Origin: a bacterium
GTDB taxonomy: Bacteria; Bdellovibrionota; Bacteriovoracia; Bacteriovoracales; Bacteriovoracaceae
Assembly: GCA_030425045.1 (NCBI GenBank)
Contig: JAUHVL010000016.1
Span: forward strand, 1-64,000
Direction of reading: 5' to 3'
DNA length: 64,000 nucleotides
Within the stretch, counting starts at the first letter, position 1; every line of letters begins with the position of its first letter. Positions 26,557-35,680 of the stretch are shown in pieces. Under the pieces are notes generated by a model. It had not been told where the DNA came from. It made no database searches and saw only the letters and a list, made by a program, of their open reading frames with translations. The translations under genes and the position numbers were made by a program.

Positions 26557-27117
26557 ATGAAATATTTAATAATAATCCTCTTAACATCTCTCATTTCAAG
26601 TTGTGTTGCTGAACAAGAAAGTTATGATAGCTCTGGAGATGATGGAACATACGTAGGGACTTCTGTTCCTTACAACGACGAAGACTTCGAAAGCAGTCTC
26701 TTTACCAGAACATGTCCAAATGTGGATATCACTTTAAGAATCCAAAATGGTGTCTACACGATTAATTTAACTGATAGCTATCGCGATGGCTTTGTACCCC
26801 ATGCCAATGTCGTCACCAATCACGGTGATACTGGAAGTACTTTTGATAATAATAAGTTTGTTGCAAAGGATACGTGGGCGATAGAAACAACTGATACACA
26901 ACTTTTCGATTTGAGAACCTTAGGCGTTTGTGGAGCAACTGCAAGTCCCGCCTCTAACGGAAGTTTATCAAACCTATCATTTGTCATTAGTGAAGACTTT
27001 ATTGTCGGTCAATATGGTCTTGGAAAAGCAAGAGGCTCACTGGTTTATGGGGTAGACTGTACTGATGGCGAGTTTGTTGAAGTTTGTGCTTATTATATGG
27101 ATCTAACAAAAATATAA
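26557..27117 (+). CDS. small lipoprotein of unknown function
   Basis: From the ATG at 26557 the product has 186 residues. It starts with a typical lipoprotein signal (MKYLIIILLTSLISSC, lipobox ISSC) preceded by an AGGAAAAG ribosome site. The mature part begins with an acidic, Ser/Gly-rich tether (SYDSSGDDG) and then a beta-rich domain holding four further cysteines (TCPNVD, GVCGAT, GVDCTD, EVCAYY), perhaps two disulfides. No family is recognised. Longer in-frame starts at 26509 and 26536 would fall inside the promoter. The stop codon touches the stop of pyrF on the opposite strand with no base between. Confidence 0.7.
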   Translation: MKYLIIILLTSLISSCVAEQESYDSSGDDGTYVGTSVPYNDEDFESSLFTRTCPNVDITLRIQNGVYTINLTDSYRDGFVPHANVVTNHGDTGSTFDNNKFVAKDTWAIETTDTQLFDLRTLGVCGATASPASNGSLSNLSFVISEDFIVGQYGLGKARGSLVYGVDCTDGEFVEVCAYYMDLTKI

Positions 27118-27816
27118 CTAATTTGAAAAACCTTTTAACTGTTCGAGCCTTTGGATTAAGTCGTGATTTCTTAATGATCTACCCATAACAAGGTATGAGG
27201 CTCCTCTTCCCATGGCATCTTTTGGTGAGAGAACTCTTTTTTGATCGCCAAGATTTCCACCCTCGATCTCGTCTTGAAATCGAATGCCAGGGCATACTTT
27301 TAAAAAGGAATAATTTTTTGTTTGCTCTAACTCTAGGGGGGAGCAAACAATTCCATGAATGGATGTTTTTTCGGCGAGATCAAAAAGCCTTTTGAAAGCT
27401 TCAGAAATGTCATCACTTTTTAAATCTTGAATAGCGTGAAAATAAGAGTCATCAAGAGACGTAAGGTAACTGACTCCAAGAAGCTTAGTTGTCGGTAGTG
27501 ATTGTTTTGCTTGCTCTAATGCCCCTTGTATCATCTCATCACCACCACTTAAGTGAATGGTTAAAAACTCAATAGGAAGACCAGAGAGTGATTTGATAGC
27601 ACCTCTTACAGTATTGGGGATATCGTAAAGTTTGAGATCTAGAAAAATTTTTTTTCCTGTTTTTGAATGAATCTCATTTACGATGGAGTGACCTTCTTTA
27701 TAAAAGAGCTCCATTCCAATTTTAACGACCTCAAAGTTATCACCAATTTTATCTAAGAATTCAAAAACTTCGGTTTTGTTCATTCCATCAAGGGCGGGGA
27801 TAACTTTATTAATCAT
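27118..27816 (-). CDS. pyrF: orotidine 5'-phosphate decarboxylase
   Basis: This 232-residue enzyme performs the last step of UMP synthesis. The TIM-barrel motifs are ALDGMNKTE at the start, VKIGMELF, the catalytic FLDLKLYDIPNTV (Asp-Lys-Asp network, about residues 58-70), HLSGGDEM and, at the end, GRGASYLVMGRSL holding the phosphate-binding region. It is the third gene of the pyrB-carAB-pyrF operon, starting 8 bases after carAB with an AGGAAAG ribosome site. Length and motifs are normal for the bacterial PyrF group I. Confidence 0.96.
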   Translation of the reverse strand: MINKVIPALDGMNKTEVFEFLDKIGDNFEVVKIGMELFYKEGHSIVNEIHSKTGKKIFLDLKLYDIPNTVRGAIKSLSGLPIEFLTIHLSGGDEMIQGALEQAKQSLPTTKLLGVSYLTSLDDSYFHAIQDLKSDDISEAFKRLFDLAEKTSIHGIVCSPLELEQTKNYSFLKVCPGIRFQDEIEGGNLGDQKRVLSPKDAMGRGASYLVMGRSLRNHDLIQRLEQLKGFSN

Positions 27817-27824
27817 CTGCTTTC

Positions 27825-30800
27825 CTATTTTAACTCTTGTAAGGCAATTGGTTGTAAAGATTCATCATTTCCATTTTCACCACTACCAACAATAGCCTCC
27901 ATCACGGCCTTAATATTTTCTGGTCTGGTAAAACAAGGAACGCCATGGCCAATGGCCGTGTTTCGAATAAATTCACCATCGGATTTTGATTTTCCGGTAT
28001 TTTTGGGAGTGTTAAAAACCATACGGATATGATTATCTTTTACTGAATCTATAATATTCTGATGTTCTCCATCTTCAATTTTTCCTACAAGCTCACAGGG
28101 AATACCTTGCTTTTTAATATAATCTCTTGTGCCAGAAGTTGCGATAAAGCTGTAACCAAGATTATGAAGACCTTTTAAGTAAGGGAGGAGAACTTCTTTA
28201 GAGCGATCGGCAAGAGAAAGCAGTATTTTTCCTTTCTTTCCTAAAAGAGGGTAGTTACCAAGGTAACTTTTAAGGACACCTTTATCTTTGTCCTTGTCTA
28301 ATCCCATGGTCTCACCAGTAGAGCGCATTTTGGGGCCTAGGATGATATTGTCTTGAAGAAAGCGATCAAAAGGGAAAGTTGACTGTTTGACGGCAAAGTA
28401 ATCTGATGTTTCTTTGTCCCAGTTTTCGATTTTCTCTCCAAGCATCGCATCTGTTGCAATTTGAGGGAGAGAAAGAGAGTTTGCTTTTGAAAGAAAGGGA
28501 AGAGTTCTCGACCCTCTAGGGTTCGCCTCGATACAATAAATACTATCTCCTTTCACAGCATATTGAAAATTTATAGGACCGATGATTTCTAGCTTTTCTG
28601 CTAATTGACGTGAGATTTCTTTCATTCTTTTATAAAGGGCGCTGGTTAAAACAACAGGAGGAGAGATCATTCCAGAGTCACCACTGTGGACACCGGCATG
28701 CTCAATATGCTCACATACTGTAAAAACACAATTGCCAAATTGGTCTCGAATTAAATCAACATCATATTCAAGAGCGTTTTCTAAATAGTTTTCAACTTGA
28801 AAGAGGGTACTGCTTCTTTTGAGCTGCTCTTTATGAGTATCGGGGAGTTCGTTAATATCGTCATGAGAATAGAAGATATACATCGATTCACCACCGATGA
28901 CATAACTTGGTCTAATGATTACAGGCATACCAATTTCGATCATGGCATTTAATAAAGCTTTGTGACCTCTAATCTCTTTTGACTTTGTATGGGAGAGTTC
29001 GACTTCTTTTGTGATCTCTGCAAATTGCTTTCTATCTTCAGTGAGATCTAGACTTTTTAAACTTGGTCCTAAAAAGTTAAATGTTTTGAAGTCTTTTCTA
29101 AAGCTATTTTCGATATGCTCTCTAATTCCAATTCCCGTTTGTCCTGAGAATGCTGTGATAACACCAGCAGGGTTTTCATTTAGAAAAATATCAAAGAGGT
29201 CTTCTGAAAAAAGAGGTGAGAGGTATAAGCGGTTACTACTATCATAATCTGTTGAAACCGTTTCAGGATTTGAGTTAATCATAATGGCCTTATGACCTTT
29301 TTCCTGAAGTCTTTGGCATGCTTTTACACAAGAATAATCAAACTCGATACCCTGACCAATACGGTTGGGACCTGATCCTAAAATGGCATAGGCATCGCCT
29401 AGTGAGCTTGCTTCATTTTCTACTTGATAAGTACTGTAAAAGTAGGGCGTTTCTGCTTGAAATTCACCTGAACATGTATCGACAGCTTTGTAGATAGGAA
29501 AAATTTTATGATCAAAGCGGTAGCTTAAAATTTCACTTTGTCCCTTGTTTGAGAGATAGGCGAGATATTTATCAGAAAAGCCAAGCTCTTTTGCCTTGAT
29601 GAAATTACTTTCTTCAAATAATTGTGTTTTACAAACCGTTTCAAGTTCAACAATCTCGCGCATCTGCTCGATAAACCACGGAGTAATTTGAGAGAGACTG
29701 AAAATTTCTTTTGTACTAAAGCCTTTCCTAACGGCTTCAAGAACAGTAAGTAGGCAATGCTCTCTTGGTGTAGAAAGTCTTTTTCTTAAATAGTCTTCGT
29801 CCAGAACAATAGGAGCGTCTTTTAATTGACTCATCATAGGTATCTCAAGACCGTTTTCCAGTGATCTTAAAGCTTTTAAGAAAGCTTCATTAAAAGAGCT
29901 ACCGAGGGCCAACACTTCTCCCACGGCACGCATTTGTGGGCCTAAAATATTGGAAGAAGTTGGAAATTTATTAAAAGGAAAGACGGGTATTTTTAACGCT
30001 ACATAATCAAGTGTCGGCTCAAAAGCAACTGGTGAAGCTTTTGTAATATCATTAAGAATTTCTCTTAATGAGTAGCCAACAGCTAATAAAGCTGAAATCT
30101 TCGCAATTGGGTATCCTGTTGCCTTTGAAGCGAGAGCAGATGAGCGGCTCACTCTTGGGTTCATTTCAATAACGACGATATCGTCTTCATCGATAGGGTT
30201 GATTGCAAATTGAACGTTTGCCCCACCGGCGACAACCTTCATATGTTTAGCAATGGTTAGAGACATAGTTCTGAGCTGTTGATAACAACGATCTGAAATG
30301 GTTTGGGCAGGAGCAACTGTGATCGAGTCTCCTGTATGGACTCCACAAGGGTCGATATTTTCAATAGAACAAATCACCACACCATTTCTTTCTTGGTCAA
30401 CCATCACTTCTAGCTCAATCTCTTTCCACCCAAGAAGTGATTTTTCCATCGTGATAGGAAATTCAATATCTGATTGAAAAACCTCTTTGAGTTCTTCTTC
30501 GTTTTTGACAATGGCAGCACCTTGTCCACCAAGAGCAAAGTCTCTTCTAATAATGAGAGGAAAACCAACACTAGTTCTCGCAAGAATTAGGGCATCTTCA
30601 GGACTGTCAGAGGTAAACCTTTTACCTGTTTTGTATCCTAACGTATCAAGCTCTTCTGCGAAGAGTTTTCGGTCTTCTGTTTTTTTGATGGTATCGACTC
30701 TTGCACCAAGTAGGGCGACATTATTTTCACTTAGCCATTTTTCTTCTTCGAGCTCTACACAAAGATTGAGTGCCGTTTGCCCACCCATTGTTGATAAGAC

Positions 30801-32243
30801 AGCATCAACTTTTTCTTTTTTGATAATCTTTTTAATCGTTTCTTTCGTGATCGGTTCGATATAGGTTCGATAGGCCATATCAGGATCAGTCATGATAGTA
30901 GCAGGGTTGGAATTAAGTAAAACAACATCAATTCCAATTTCTTTAAGTGACTTAAGGGCCTGGGTTCCAGAGTAATCGAATTCACTGGCTTGGCCAATCT
31001 TAATAGGGCCAGAGCCAATGAGAAGGATCTTTTGATAAAGGATATCTTTTATGACTGGTTCTTTTAAATTTACAACGGGAGTGAAACTTGATTCATCAAA
31101 TTTCTCAACGTCTCCACTTAGATAGTTTCTTATTTCCTCAAAAAAGACTTTCGCATCTTTTGGACCTGGATTTGCTTCAGGGTGAAACTGTACTGATCTT
31201 AAAAAAGAATCCTCTGTTGCCATGCCTTCTACCGAGTCATCAAATAACGATGTGTAGGTAATAAGAAGGTTTTTATTTAAAGGATTATCGGATTTAATTT
31301 TTTCTAAAGATGCTTTATCAGAACAATACCCATGATTTTGAGATGTAATGAGAATATTTCCCGTCGCATGTTCTAAACAAGGATGGTTAACACCACGCTG
31401 ACCAAAAGGAAGTCTGGCAATTTCAGCTCCAAGAGCAAGAGTTAATAACTGATGACCTAAGCAAATTCCTCTTAGGGGAATTCCAAGAGAAAGCATCTTT
31501 TTTACTTGCTCAATTTGCTCAGTAAAGGCCCTCGGATCACCGGGACCATTAGATAAAAAGATAAGCCTTGGGTTAATGGCTTTTATTTCTTCAGCTGTCA
31601 CATTGTAGGGAAAAGTCACAAGAGGTAGCCCAAAGTCTTTTAAATTTTCGACAATAGCATTTTTACAGCCGTAGTTAACAAGAGCGATGGGATTATCTCC
31701 TGGGATAATCACTTCTTTATTTTCTTGGCTTACTTTTTCTAAGTCATTTACGATTAAGCGAGCGTTTTTAAATTCTTCTGCCGAGGGAGAATCTGAACTT
31801 GCTGTGATAACACTTTTATGTGAAGCACTTGTTGATGTGAGGAACTTCACAAGTGATCTGGTATCAAGCCCAGAAAAAAGGGGTGTATCGATATTATTTA
31901 GAAATTCATTCTCTGAGAAGTTTCTCGCAATGAGAGAGGTCGCATGAACTCCGCCACTTTGATTAACCCTTTCATCTGCTTCGTAGTTTCCAACGTGTGA
32001 AGTGGTGAAGATAATATGCTGCCCGAGAAATGAAGGGTCCGTCATGGTTTCTTGATAACCAGACATGCCGGTTGTAAAAGCAGCTTCTCCCCAAATTCCA
32101 TTTTTTAGTTTCGGATCATCTGAATTCAGATTGATATATCCTTCAAAAGAGGTTCCGTTATCAAAATGTAAATAGGCTTTTGACCTGCGAAGGTTAGAGA
32201 GAAAGATTTGGTTACTAGAAGGTGAAAGTTCTTGGTCCGTCAT
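27825..32243 (-). CDS. carAB: carbamoyl-phosphate synthase, fused CarA-CarB
   Basis: The 1472-residue protein joins both subunits that bacteria usually encode separately. Residues 1-385 are CarA: the small-subunit N-domain (FEGYINLN, GEAAFTTGMSGYQE) and a class I glutaminase with nucleophile GICLGHQ (about 263) and FHPEANPGP (about 353). A short linker leads to CarB from about residue 399 (ILLIGSGPIKIGQASEFDYSG), with two ATP-grasp halves and an allosteric MGS-like domain from about 1338. The glutaminase makes ammonia that is channelled to carbamoyl phosphate for pyrimidines and arginine. The reading frame is continuous, with no stop or frameshift at the join. It overlaps pyrB by 29 bases. 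Confidence 0.96.
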   Translation of the reverse strand: MTDQELSPSSNQIFLSNLRRSKAYLHFDNGTSFEGYINLNSDDPKLKNGIWGEAAFTTGMSGYQETMTDPSFLGQHIIFTTSHVGNYEADERVNQSGGVHATSLIARNFSENEFLNNIDTPLFSGLDTRSLVKFLTSTSASHKSVITASSDSPSAEEFKNARLIVNDLEKVSQENKEVIIPGDNPIALVNYGCKNAIVENLKDFGLPLVTFPYNVTAEEIKAINPRLIFLSNGPGDPRAFTEQIEQVKKMLSLGIPLRGICLGHQLLTLALGAEIARLPFGQRGVNHPCLEHATGNILITSQNHGYCSDKASLEKIKSDNPLNKNLLITYTSLFDDSVEGMATEDSFLRSVQFHPEANPGPKDAKVFFEEIRNYLSGDVEKFDESSFTPVVNLKEPVIKDILYQKILLIGSGPIKIGQASEFDYSGTQALKSLKEIGIDVVLLNSNPATIMTDPDMAYRTYIEPITKETIKKIIKKEKVDAVLSTMGGQTALNLCVELEEEKWLSENNVALLGARVDTIKKTEDRKLFAEELDTLGYKTGKRFTSDSPEDALILARTSVGFPLIIRRDFALGGQGAAIVKNEEELKEVFQSDIEFPITMEKSLLGWKEIELEVMVDQERNGVVICSIENIDPCGVHTGDSITVAPAQTISDRCYQQLRTMSLTIAKHMKVVAGGANVQFAINPIDEDDIVVIEMNPRVSRSSALASKATGYPIAKISALLAVGYSLREILNDITKASPVAFEPTLDYVALKIPVFPFNKFPTSSNILGPQMRAVGEVLALGSSFNEAFLKALRSLENGLEIPMMSQLKDAPIVLDEDYLRKRLSTPREHCLLTVLEAVRKGFSTKEIFSLSQITPWFIEQMREIVELETVCKTQLFEESNFIKAKELGFSDKYLAYLSNKGQSEILSYRFDHKIFPIYKAVDTCSGEFQAETPYFYSTYQVENEASSLGDAYAILGSGPNRIGQGIEFDYSCVKACQRLQEKGHKAIMINSNPETVSTDYDSSNRLYLSPLFSEDLFDIFLNENPAGVITAFSGQTGIGIREHIENSFRKDFKTFNFLGPSLKSLDLTEDRKQFAEITKEVELSHTKSKEIRGHKALLNAMIEIGMPVIIRPSYVIGGESMYIFYSHDDINELPDTHKEQLKRSSTLFQVENYLENALEYDVDLIRDQFGNCVFTVCEHIEHAGVHSGDSGMISPPVVLTSALYKRMKEISRQLAEKLEIIGPINFQYAVKGDSIYCIEANPRGSRTLPFLSKANSLSLPQIATDAMLGEKIENWDKETSDYFAVKQSTFPFDRFLQDNIILGPKMRSTGETMGLDKDKDKGVLKSYLGNYPLLGKKGKILLSLADRSKEVLLPYLKGLHNLGYSFIATSGTRDYIKKQGIPCELVGKIEDGEHQNIIDSVKDNHIRMVFNTPKNTGKSKSDGEFIRNTAIGHGVPCFTRPENIKAVMEAIVGSGENGNDESLQPIALQELK

Positions 32244-33186
32244 TTAAAGGTATCCCTATGGTTTTATCTTTGTTTTGTAAAATTGCTTGAATGATCGCCA
32301 TTCTCATAAAGATGCTATTTCTTACTTGAAGATGGCCTAAGTAGAGATCAGACTTAATAAGGTCTTCTGATATTTCTAAACCTATATTTGCTGGTCCCGG
32401 GTGAAAAATAGGAAGTGGCTTATTCATCTTTTTGAGAAGATTCATATTTACCCCGTAATTTTTGGGGTAAGTATCATAATAAGCAGCTTCGACACCTTGA
32501 TGTCTTTCCTTTTGAATACGTAAGAGATAGAGAGCGCTTGCTTTTTCAATGGCCTCATCTCTATTTTCTGTCATTTCAATTCCGGCAGGGACCTCTTTAG
32601 GTAAACACTCTTTTGGTCCACACAAAATAACTTTAATACCAAACTGGGGAAGAAGATCGATAAGACTACTTCCAACTCTCGAATGATAGAGATCACCAAT
32701 GATGGCCAAAGTCGTCTCTTCAGGCACTAGGCCTGCTTCTACCATGGTAAAAAAATCGAGTAATGCCTGAGTGGGGTGCTGGTGAGTACCATCCCCTCCA
32801 TTGATGATTTTTAAAGGGGGATTTTCTTTAAATTGGGCCAGCTGGTGAGAAACAGAAGTTCTGATAATACAGAGATCGACTCCTTGAGCATAGAGAGTTA
32901 ATAATGTCTGCTCTAGTGATTCACCTTTTTTAAGACTAGATTTTTCCGCATTAAAGTCGATATAAGTCGCTCCCATTTTTTCAATGGCTATAGCGAAACT
33001 ATGCTTTGTTCTGGTTGAGTTTTCTAAAAAGCTTGTCGCAATGATCGGAGTTTTAATAAAAGGAACCGGAAGGCCTTGCCAATCTTTTGCATAACCTTTG
33101 AACTTGCGAGCTAAGGCAACTAGCCCATGGATTTGACTTTTGTTCAAATCTTGGATGGACTCCAGCACAGAAGGAAATTTGTGCAT
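32215..33186 (-). CDS. pyrB: aspartate carbamoyltransferase catalytic chain
   Basis: The 323-residue transferase joins carbamoyl phosphate to aspartate. The carbamoyl-phosphate loop reads ENSTRTKHSF (about 56-65) and the second motif reads HPTQALLDFFT (about 143); FHPGPANIGLEIS is near residue 270. Two positions differ from common ATCases: STRTR is STRTK here, and NRG/NRD in the third motif is NIG. Its place upstream of carAB and pyrF makes ATCase much the most likely identity. No pyrI or dihydroorotase gene is in the operon. An AGGT ribosome site and a strong promoter lie just upstream. Confidence 0.93.
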   Translation of the reverse strand: MHKFPSVLESIQDLNKSQIHGLVALARKFKGYAKDWQGLPVPFIKTPIIATSFLENSTRTKHSFAIAIEKMGATYIDFNAEKSSLKKGESLEQTLLTLYAQGVDLCIIRTSVSHQLAQFKENPPLKIINGGDGTHQHPTQALLDFFTMVEAGLVPEETTLAIIGDLYHSRVGSSLIDLLPQFGIKVILCGPKECLPKEVPAGIEMTENRDEAIEKASALYLLRIQKERHQGVEAAYYDTYPKNYGVNMNLLKKMNKPLPIFHPGPANIGLEISEDLIKSDLYLGHLQVRNSIFMRMAIIQAILQNKDKTIGIPLNDGPRTFTF

Positions 33187-33213
33187 TTCATTACCTCAGG
33201 TTTGATTGGACCT

Positions 33214-33242
33214 ATACTAATCCAGGGGATATGCTTTGCCAA
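33214..33242 (-). promoter_or_regulatory. sigma-70 promoter of pyrB-carAB-pyrF
   Basis: The minus strand has TTGGCA, a 17-nt spacer and TAGTAT. The leader of about 20 nt leaves no room for a PyrR-type attenuator, so control would be at initiation or by another route. Confidence 0.6.
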
Positions 33243-33286
33243 GATGGTCATAACTGAATTTGCTTGATTTAGAAAGAGAATATCCC

Positions 33287-34318
33287 ATGAAAGAATGGTC
33301 CACATTAGAGACAAAATCTCAATCAGAGGCCTTGATTAATGAGTTTAAGGGAAACCTTCTCGAGTATCTTTTGGCAATAGAGCTCGCTCAAGAATATAAC
33401 TGCGAAGCAGAGTTTATTTTTCAACTCGATGAATCTTATCGAAATCAACTCCTCTTATATGAAAATGAGTTGCGCTCGTTCGATCCCATTTTAATCAAAA
33501 AACTCCCCGAAATAGCGCGCAGGGCTAGAATAGAGCTCGTTGAGTTACTTGGGAAGAAATTCAAGCATGTCACTTTATTGGGAAAGGCAGGTCAACTTGA
33601 ATGGAAAAAATATTATCGAGAGGCAGACCTTTTATTAGATGATGGAAAAAAGCAGGTTCCACTTAGCTTGAAGCTTTGTCAGTATGGTGCCCTCGTTAAT
33701 ACAAAATCCGGTGGGGTTCGCACTTTTATCGAACATTATTTTAATTGTGACGATATTACAGAAAAACAAAATCAGCTAAACCTCTTTTTAGATCAGTCTT
33801 TTCAACAAATGGCCGGAACCCTCTACGAGTTAGCAGGTTTGGAATATCAGTCGGGCTTTGATGACAGGTGGAAAGATGCAGGTTTTAGTGATCTTCCGGG
33901 ACAATTACCTGTTGAGTTTCGTGAAATTCTTTATCAGCATTATCATCGTGTTATTCAAAAGATGTACTCTTTTTTAAGTGATATTTATCGCGAAGATCCA
34001 GAAAGCTTCTCCGACTCACTTTTTGAGTTGGTGGGGATGGGTCATCGAGACCTGGTTCAGCTTATGTGTTTTCATCAAAAAGAGGGTGAGGATCGTTATA
34101 ATATAGCGGCTATCGAAATTAATACGCTAAATAGTTGGAAAGACGCAATCGAACAGCTAAAATTTGAAGAACTCAAAGAAAATGTTTCTTATTTTAATTT
34201 GAGTTTGGGTGATAAAGAGCTCCAAATTAGGGTGAAACCGATGAATGTATTTACGGTGCCAGGCTTGAAGATTAATTGCTCAGTCAAAAACGTTGGACAA
34301 AAAAGGAATCAAGCTTAA
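33287..34318 (+). CDS. hypothetical protein, possible nuclease-like core
   Basis: From the ATG at 33287 the product has 343 residues (an in-frame TTG at 33260 would add nine). It is cytoplasmic and charged. The stretch ADLLLDDGKKQVPLSLKLCQYG (about residues 112-133, quoted in parts: ADLLL then PLSLK) places an Asp and a Lys in strands spaced as in PD-(D/E)xK nucleases, although the usual E/D before x-K is Ser. KSGGVRTFIEHYF, a later AAIEINTLNSW and a terminal LQIRVKPMNVF are also distinctive. I cannot name a family. Its stop is directly followed by the ATG of the phosphatase gene, so the two are coupled. Confidence 0.6.
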   Translation: MKEWSTLETKSQSEALINEFKGNLLEYLLAIELAQEYNCEAEFIFQLDESYRNQLLLYENELRSFDPILIKKLPEIARRARIELVELLGKKFKHVTLLGKAGQLEWKKYYREADLLLDDGKKQVPLSLKLCQYGALVNTKSGGVRTFIEHYFNCDDITEKQNQLNLFLDQSFQQMAGTLYELAGLEYQSGFDDRWKDAGFSDLPGQLPVEFREILYQHYHRVIQKMYSFLSDIYREDPESFSDSLFELVGMGHRDLVQLMCFHQKEGEDRYNIAAIEINTLNSWKDAIEQLKFEELKENVSYFNLSLGDKELQIRVKPMNVFTVPGLKINCSVKNVGQKRNQA

Positions 34319-35215
34319 ATGAGTTTAAAAGTTCAGCTGCAAACCACCCAAAACCGAGAAACGATAAAAAATATCCTAAAAGAACATCATATTGAGACGA
34401 CTGAAAGTCCGAATTTTCCCATTTTAAAGATTCATGAGACCTCAACTCAATTTGAGTTACAAGAAATCGATCTCTGTTATTGGCTAAAGAGGGCGATTAA
34501 AAGGTTGCCTGCGGTAAAAATGGTTCAGTTCTCAACGGATAAGGAAAAGGGAGATTTAATTTATCCTGCTTCTTTTGAAGGAAAATGCCACGATGGATAT
34601 AGAGATCTTGGGATCGAACTGACTTCACCAGAAGTTACAAGTAAAAGTGAAGCATCTACTCTACCTGTTACAAGAAAAGGGACTCAAAAAGCACTGCTTC
34701 TCGATAGGGATGGAATCATTAATCGAGATGATCGTTATATTTTTGAATATGAGAATGTCATTTGGGTGGACGGGATTGTTGATCTCATCAAATATGCTAA
34801 GGACTCCGGACTTAAAGTTGTTGTGGTCACGAATCAATCGGGTATTGGACGTGGATACTATACAGCTGATCAAATGCACTCACTTCATTCGCAAATGAAT
34901 CAGCAGTTAACAGCGTGGGGCTGTGCTATTGATAGTTGGTATTTTTGTCCTTTTCATACCGATGGAATCAATGAATACAAGGGATATTCCCTGTTAAGAA
35001 AACCGTTTCCCGCTATGGCCTTACAAGCTCAAGAAGAATTTTCTCTAGATTTAGAAAACTCAATTATGATTGGTGATAAGAAATCAGATAAGTTAAAAGA
35101 TTTAGATATGACGACATTTTTTCTCCAAGGAAATTATGATTTATCTGAGGAAGAAAATGTTTTTCAAACTCATTTTGAAATCATCGATCACCTCAAAAAA
35201 ATTAATTGGCCTTAA
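34319..35215 (+). CDS. HAD phosphatase (GmhB/HisB-N type) with extra N-terminal domain
   Basis: The last 175 of 298 residues form an HAD phosphatase of the heptose-bisphosphate/histidinol-phosphate class: LLDRDGIINRD (motif I, about 123), VVTNQSGIGRGYY (motif II), RKPFPAM (lysine motif) and MIGDKKSDK (motif IV). The zinc loop is incomplete. FCPFH is present, but the two cysteines normally just before RKP are missing (GYSLLRKP). About 115 residues of unknown fold precede the domain. The ATG directly abuts the stop of the previous gene. A lipopolysaccharide heptose role is possible, but the extension and the neighbour suggest a specialised substrate. Confidence 0.82.
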   Translation: MSLKVQLQTTQNRETIKNILKEHHIETTESPNFPILKIHETSTQFELQEIDLCYWLKRAIKRLPAVKMVQFSTDKEKGDLIYPASFEGKCHDGYRDLGIELTSPEVTSKSEASTLPVTRKGTQKALLLDRDGIINRDDRYIFEYENVIWVDGIVDLIKYAKDSGLKVVVVTNQSGIGRGYYTADQMHSLHSQMNQQLTAWGCAIDSWYFCPFHTDGINEYKGYSLLRKPFPAMALQAQEEFSLDLENSIMIGDKKSDKLKDLDMTTFFLQGNYDLSEEENVFQTHFEIIDHLKKINWP

Positions 35216-35307
35216 TAAAAAAAAATTGATTTGTCCTTGATTTTTTTGTTAAGAAAAGCGACGATATTCTTAATCAAAAAACTTTTGTAGGTTAAAAAAG
35301 GCAATTA

Positions 35308-35658
35308 ATGAAAGCCGCCCTTATTTTATTGAGCTTATTTTTCTTGATGGTCACATTTAGGGCAAGAGCTTTTGATGATTCCACCTCATCAACAATCGAA
35401 AGACAAATTAACTCACTTCTCGAAACCAAAGATCAGTTGGTCAGTCAGATCGATACAAGAAGTTTAGCGATTCGTGAATACCTCAGTTATGGAATTTACA
35501 AAGAATCATGTATTAAATTATCTGAGCTGTTTACTAGGATTAAATCCGATTCAAATAAGTTCTCCGAGAACTCCGATCAGTTAATGCGCCACCTTAAGTC
35601 TTGCAGTCAGGGTGTAGATGGTTTAGCTTTTCTATACAGTCAGCAAAAAACTCATTAA
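35308..35658 (+). CDS. small secreted protein
   Basis: The 116-residue product has a clear Sec signal (core ALILLSLFFLMVTF, cleavage after ARA near residue 22). The mature part of about 94 residues is helical (IERQINSLLETKDQLVSQI) and has two cysteines that could pair (ESCIKL and KSCSQG). No family recognised. It precedes the GT51 transglycosylase by 22 bases in the same direction and may be its envelope partner, which is positional inference only. Confidence 0.6.
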   Translation: MKAALILLSLFFLMVTFRARAFDDSTSSTIERQINSLLETKDQLVSQIDTRSLAIREYLSYGIYKESCIKLSELFTRIKSDSNKFSENSDQLMRHLKSCSQGVDGLAFLYSQQKTH

Positions 35659-35680
35659 TTAACCTTAAACGAGTACAATT

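Noticed and set aside
30487-30864. 125-residue plus-strand frame inside carAB
   Set aside because: It is antisense to a conserved ATP-grasp region and has no start signal.
33287-34318. Restriction endonuclease partner of the DNA methyltransferase
   Set aside because: The motif is imperfect (SxK), the gene is 3.7 kb away and is coupled to a phosphatase instead.
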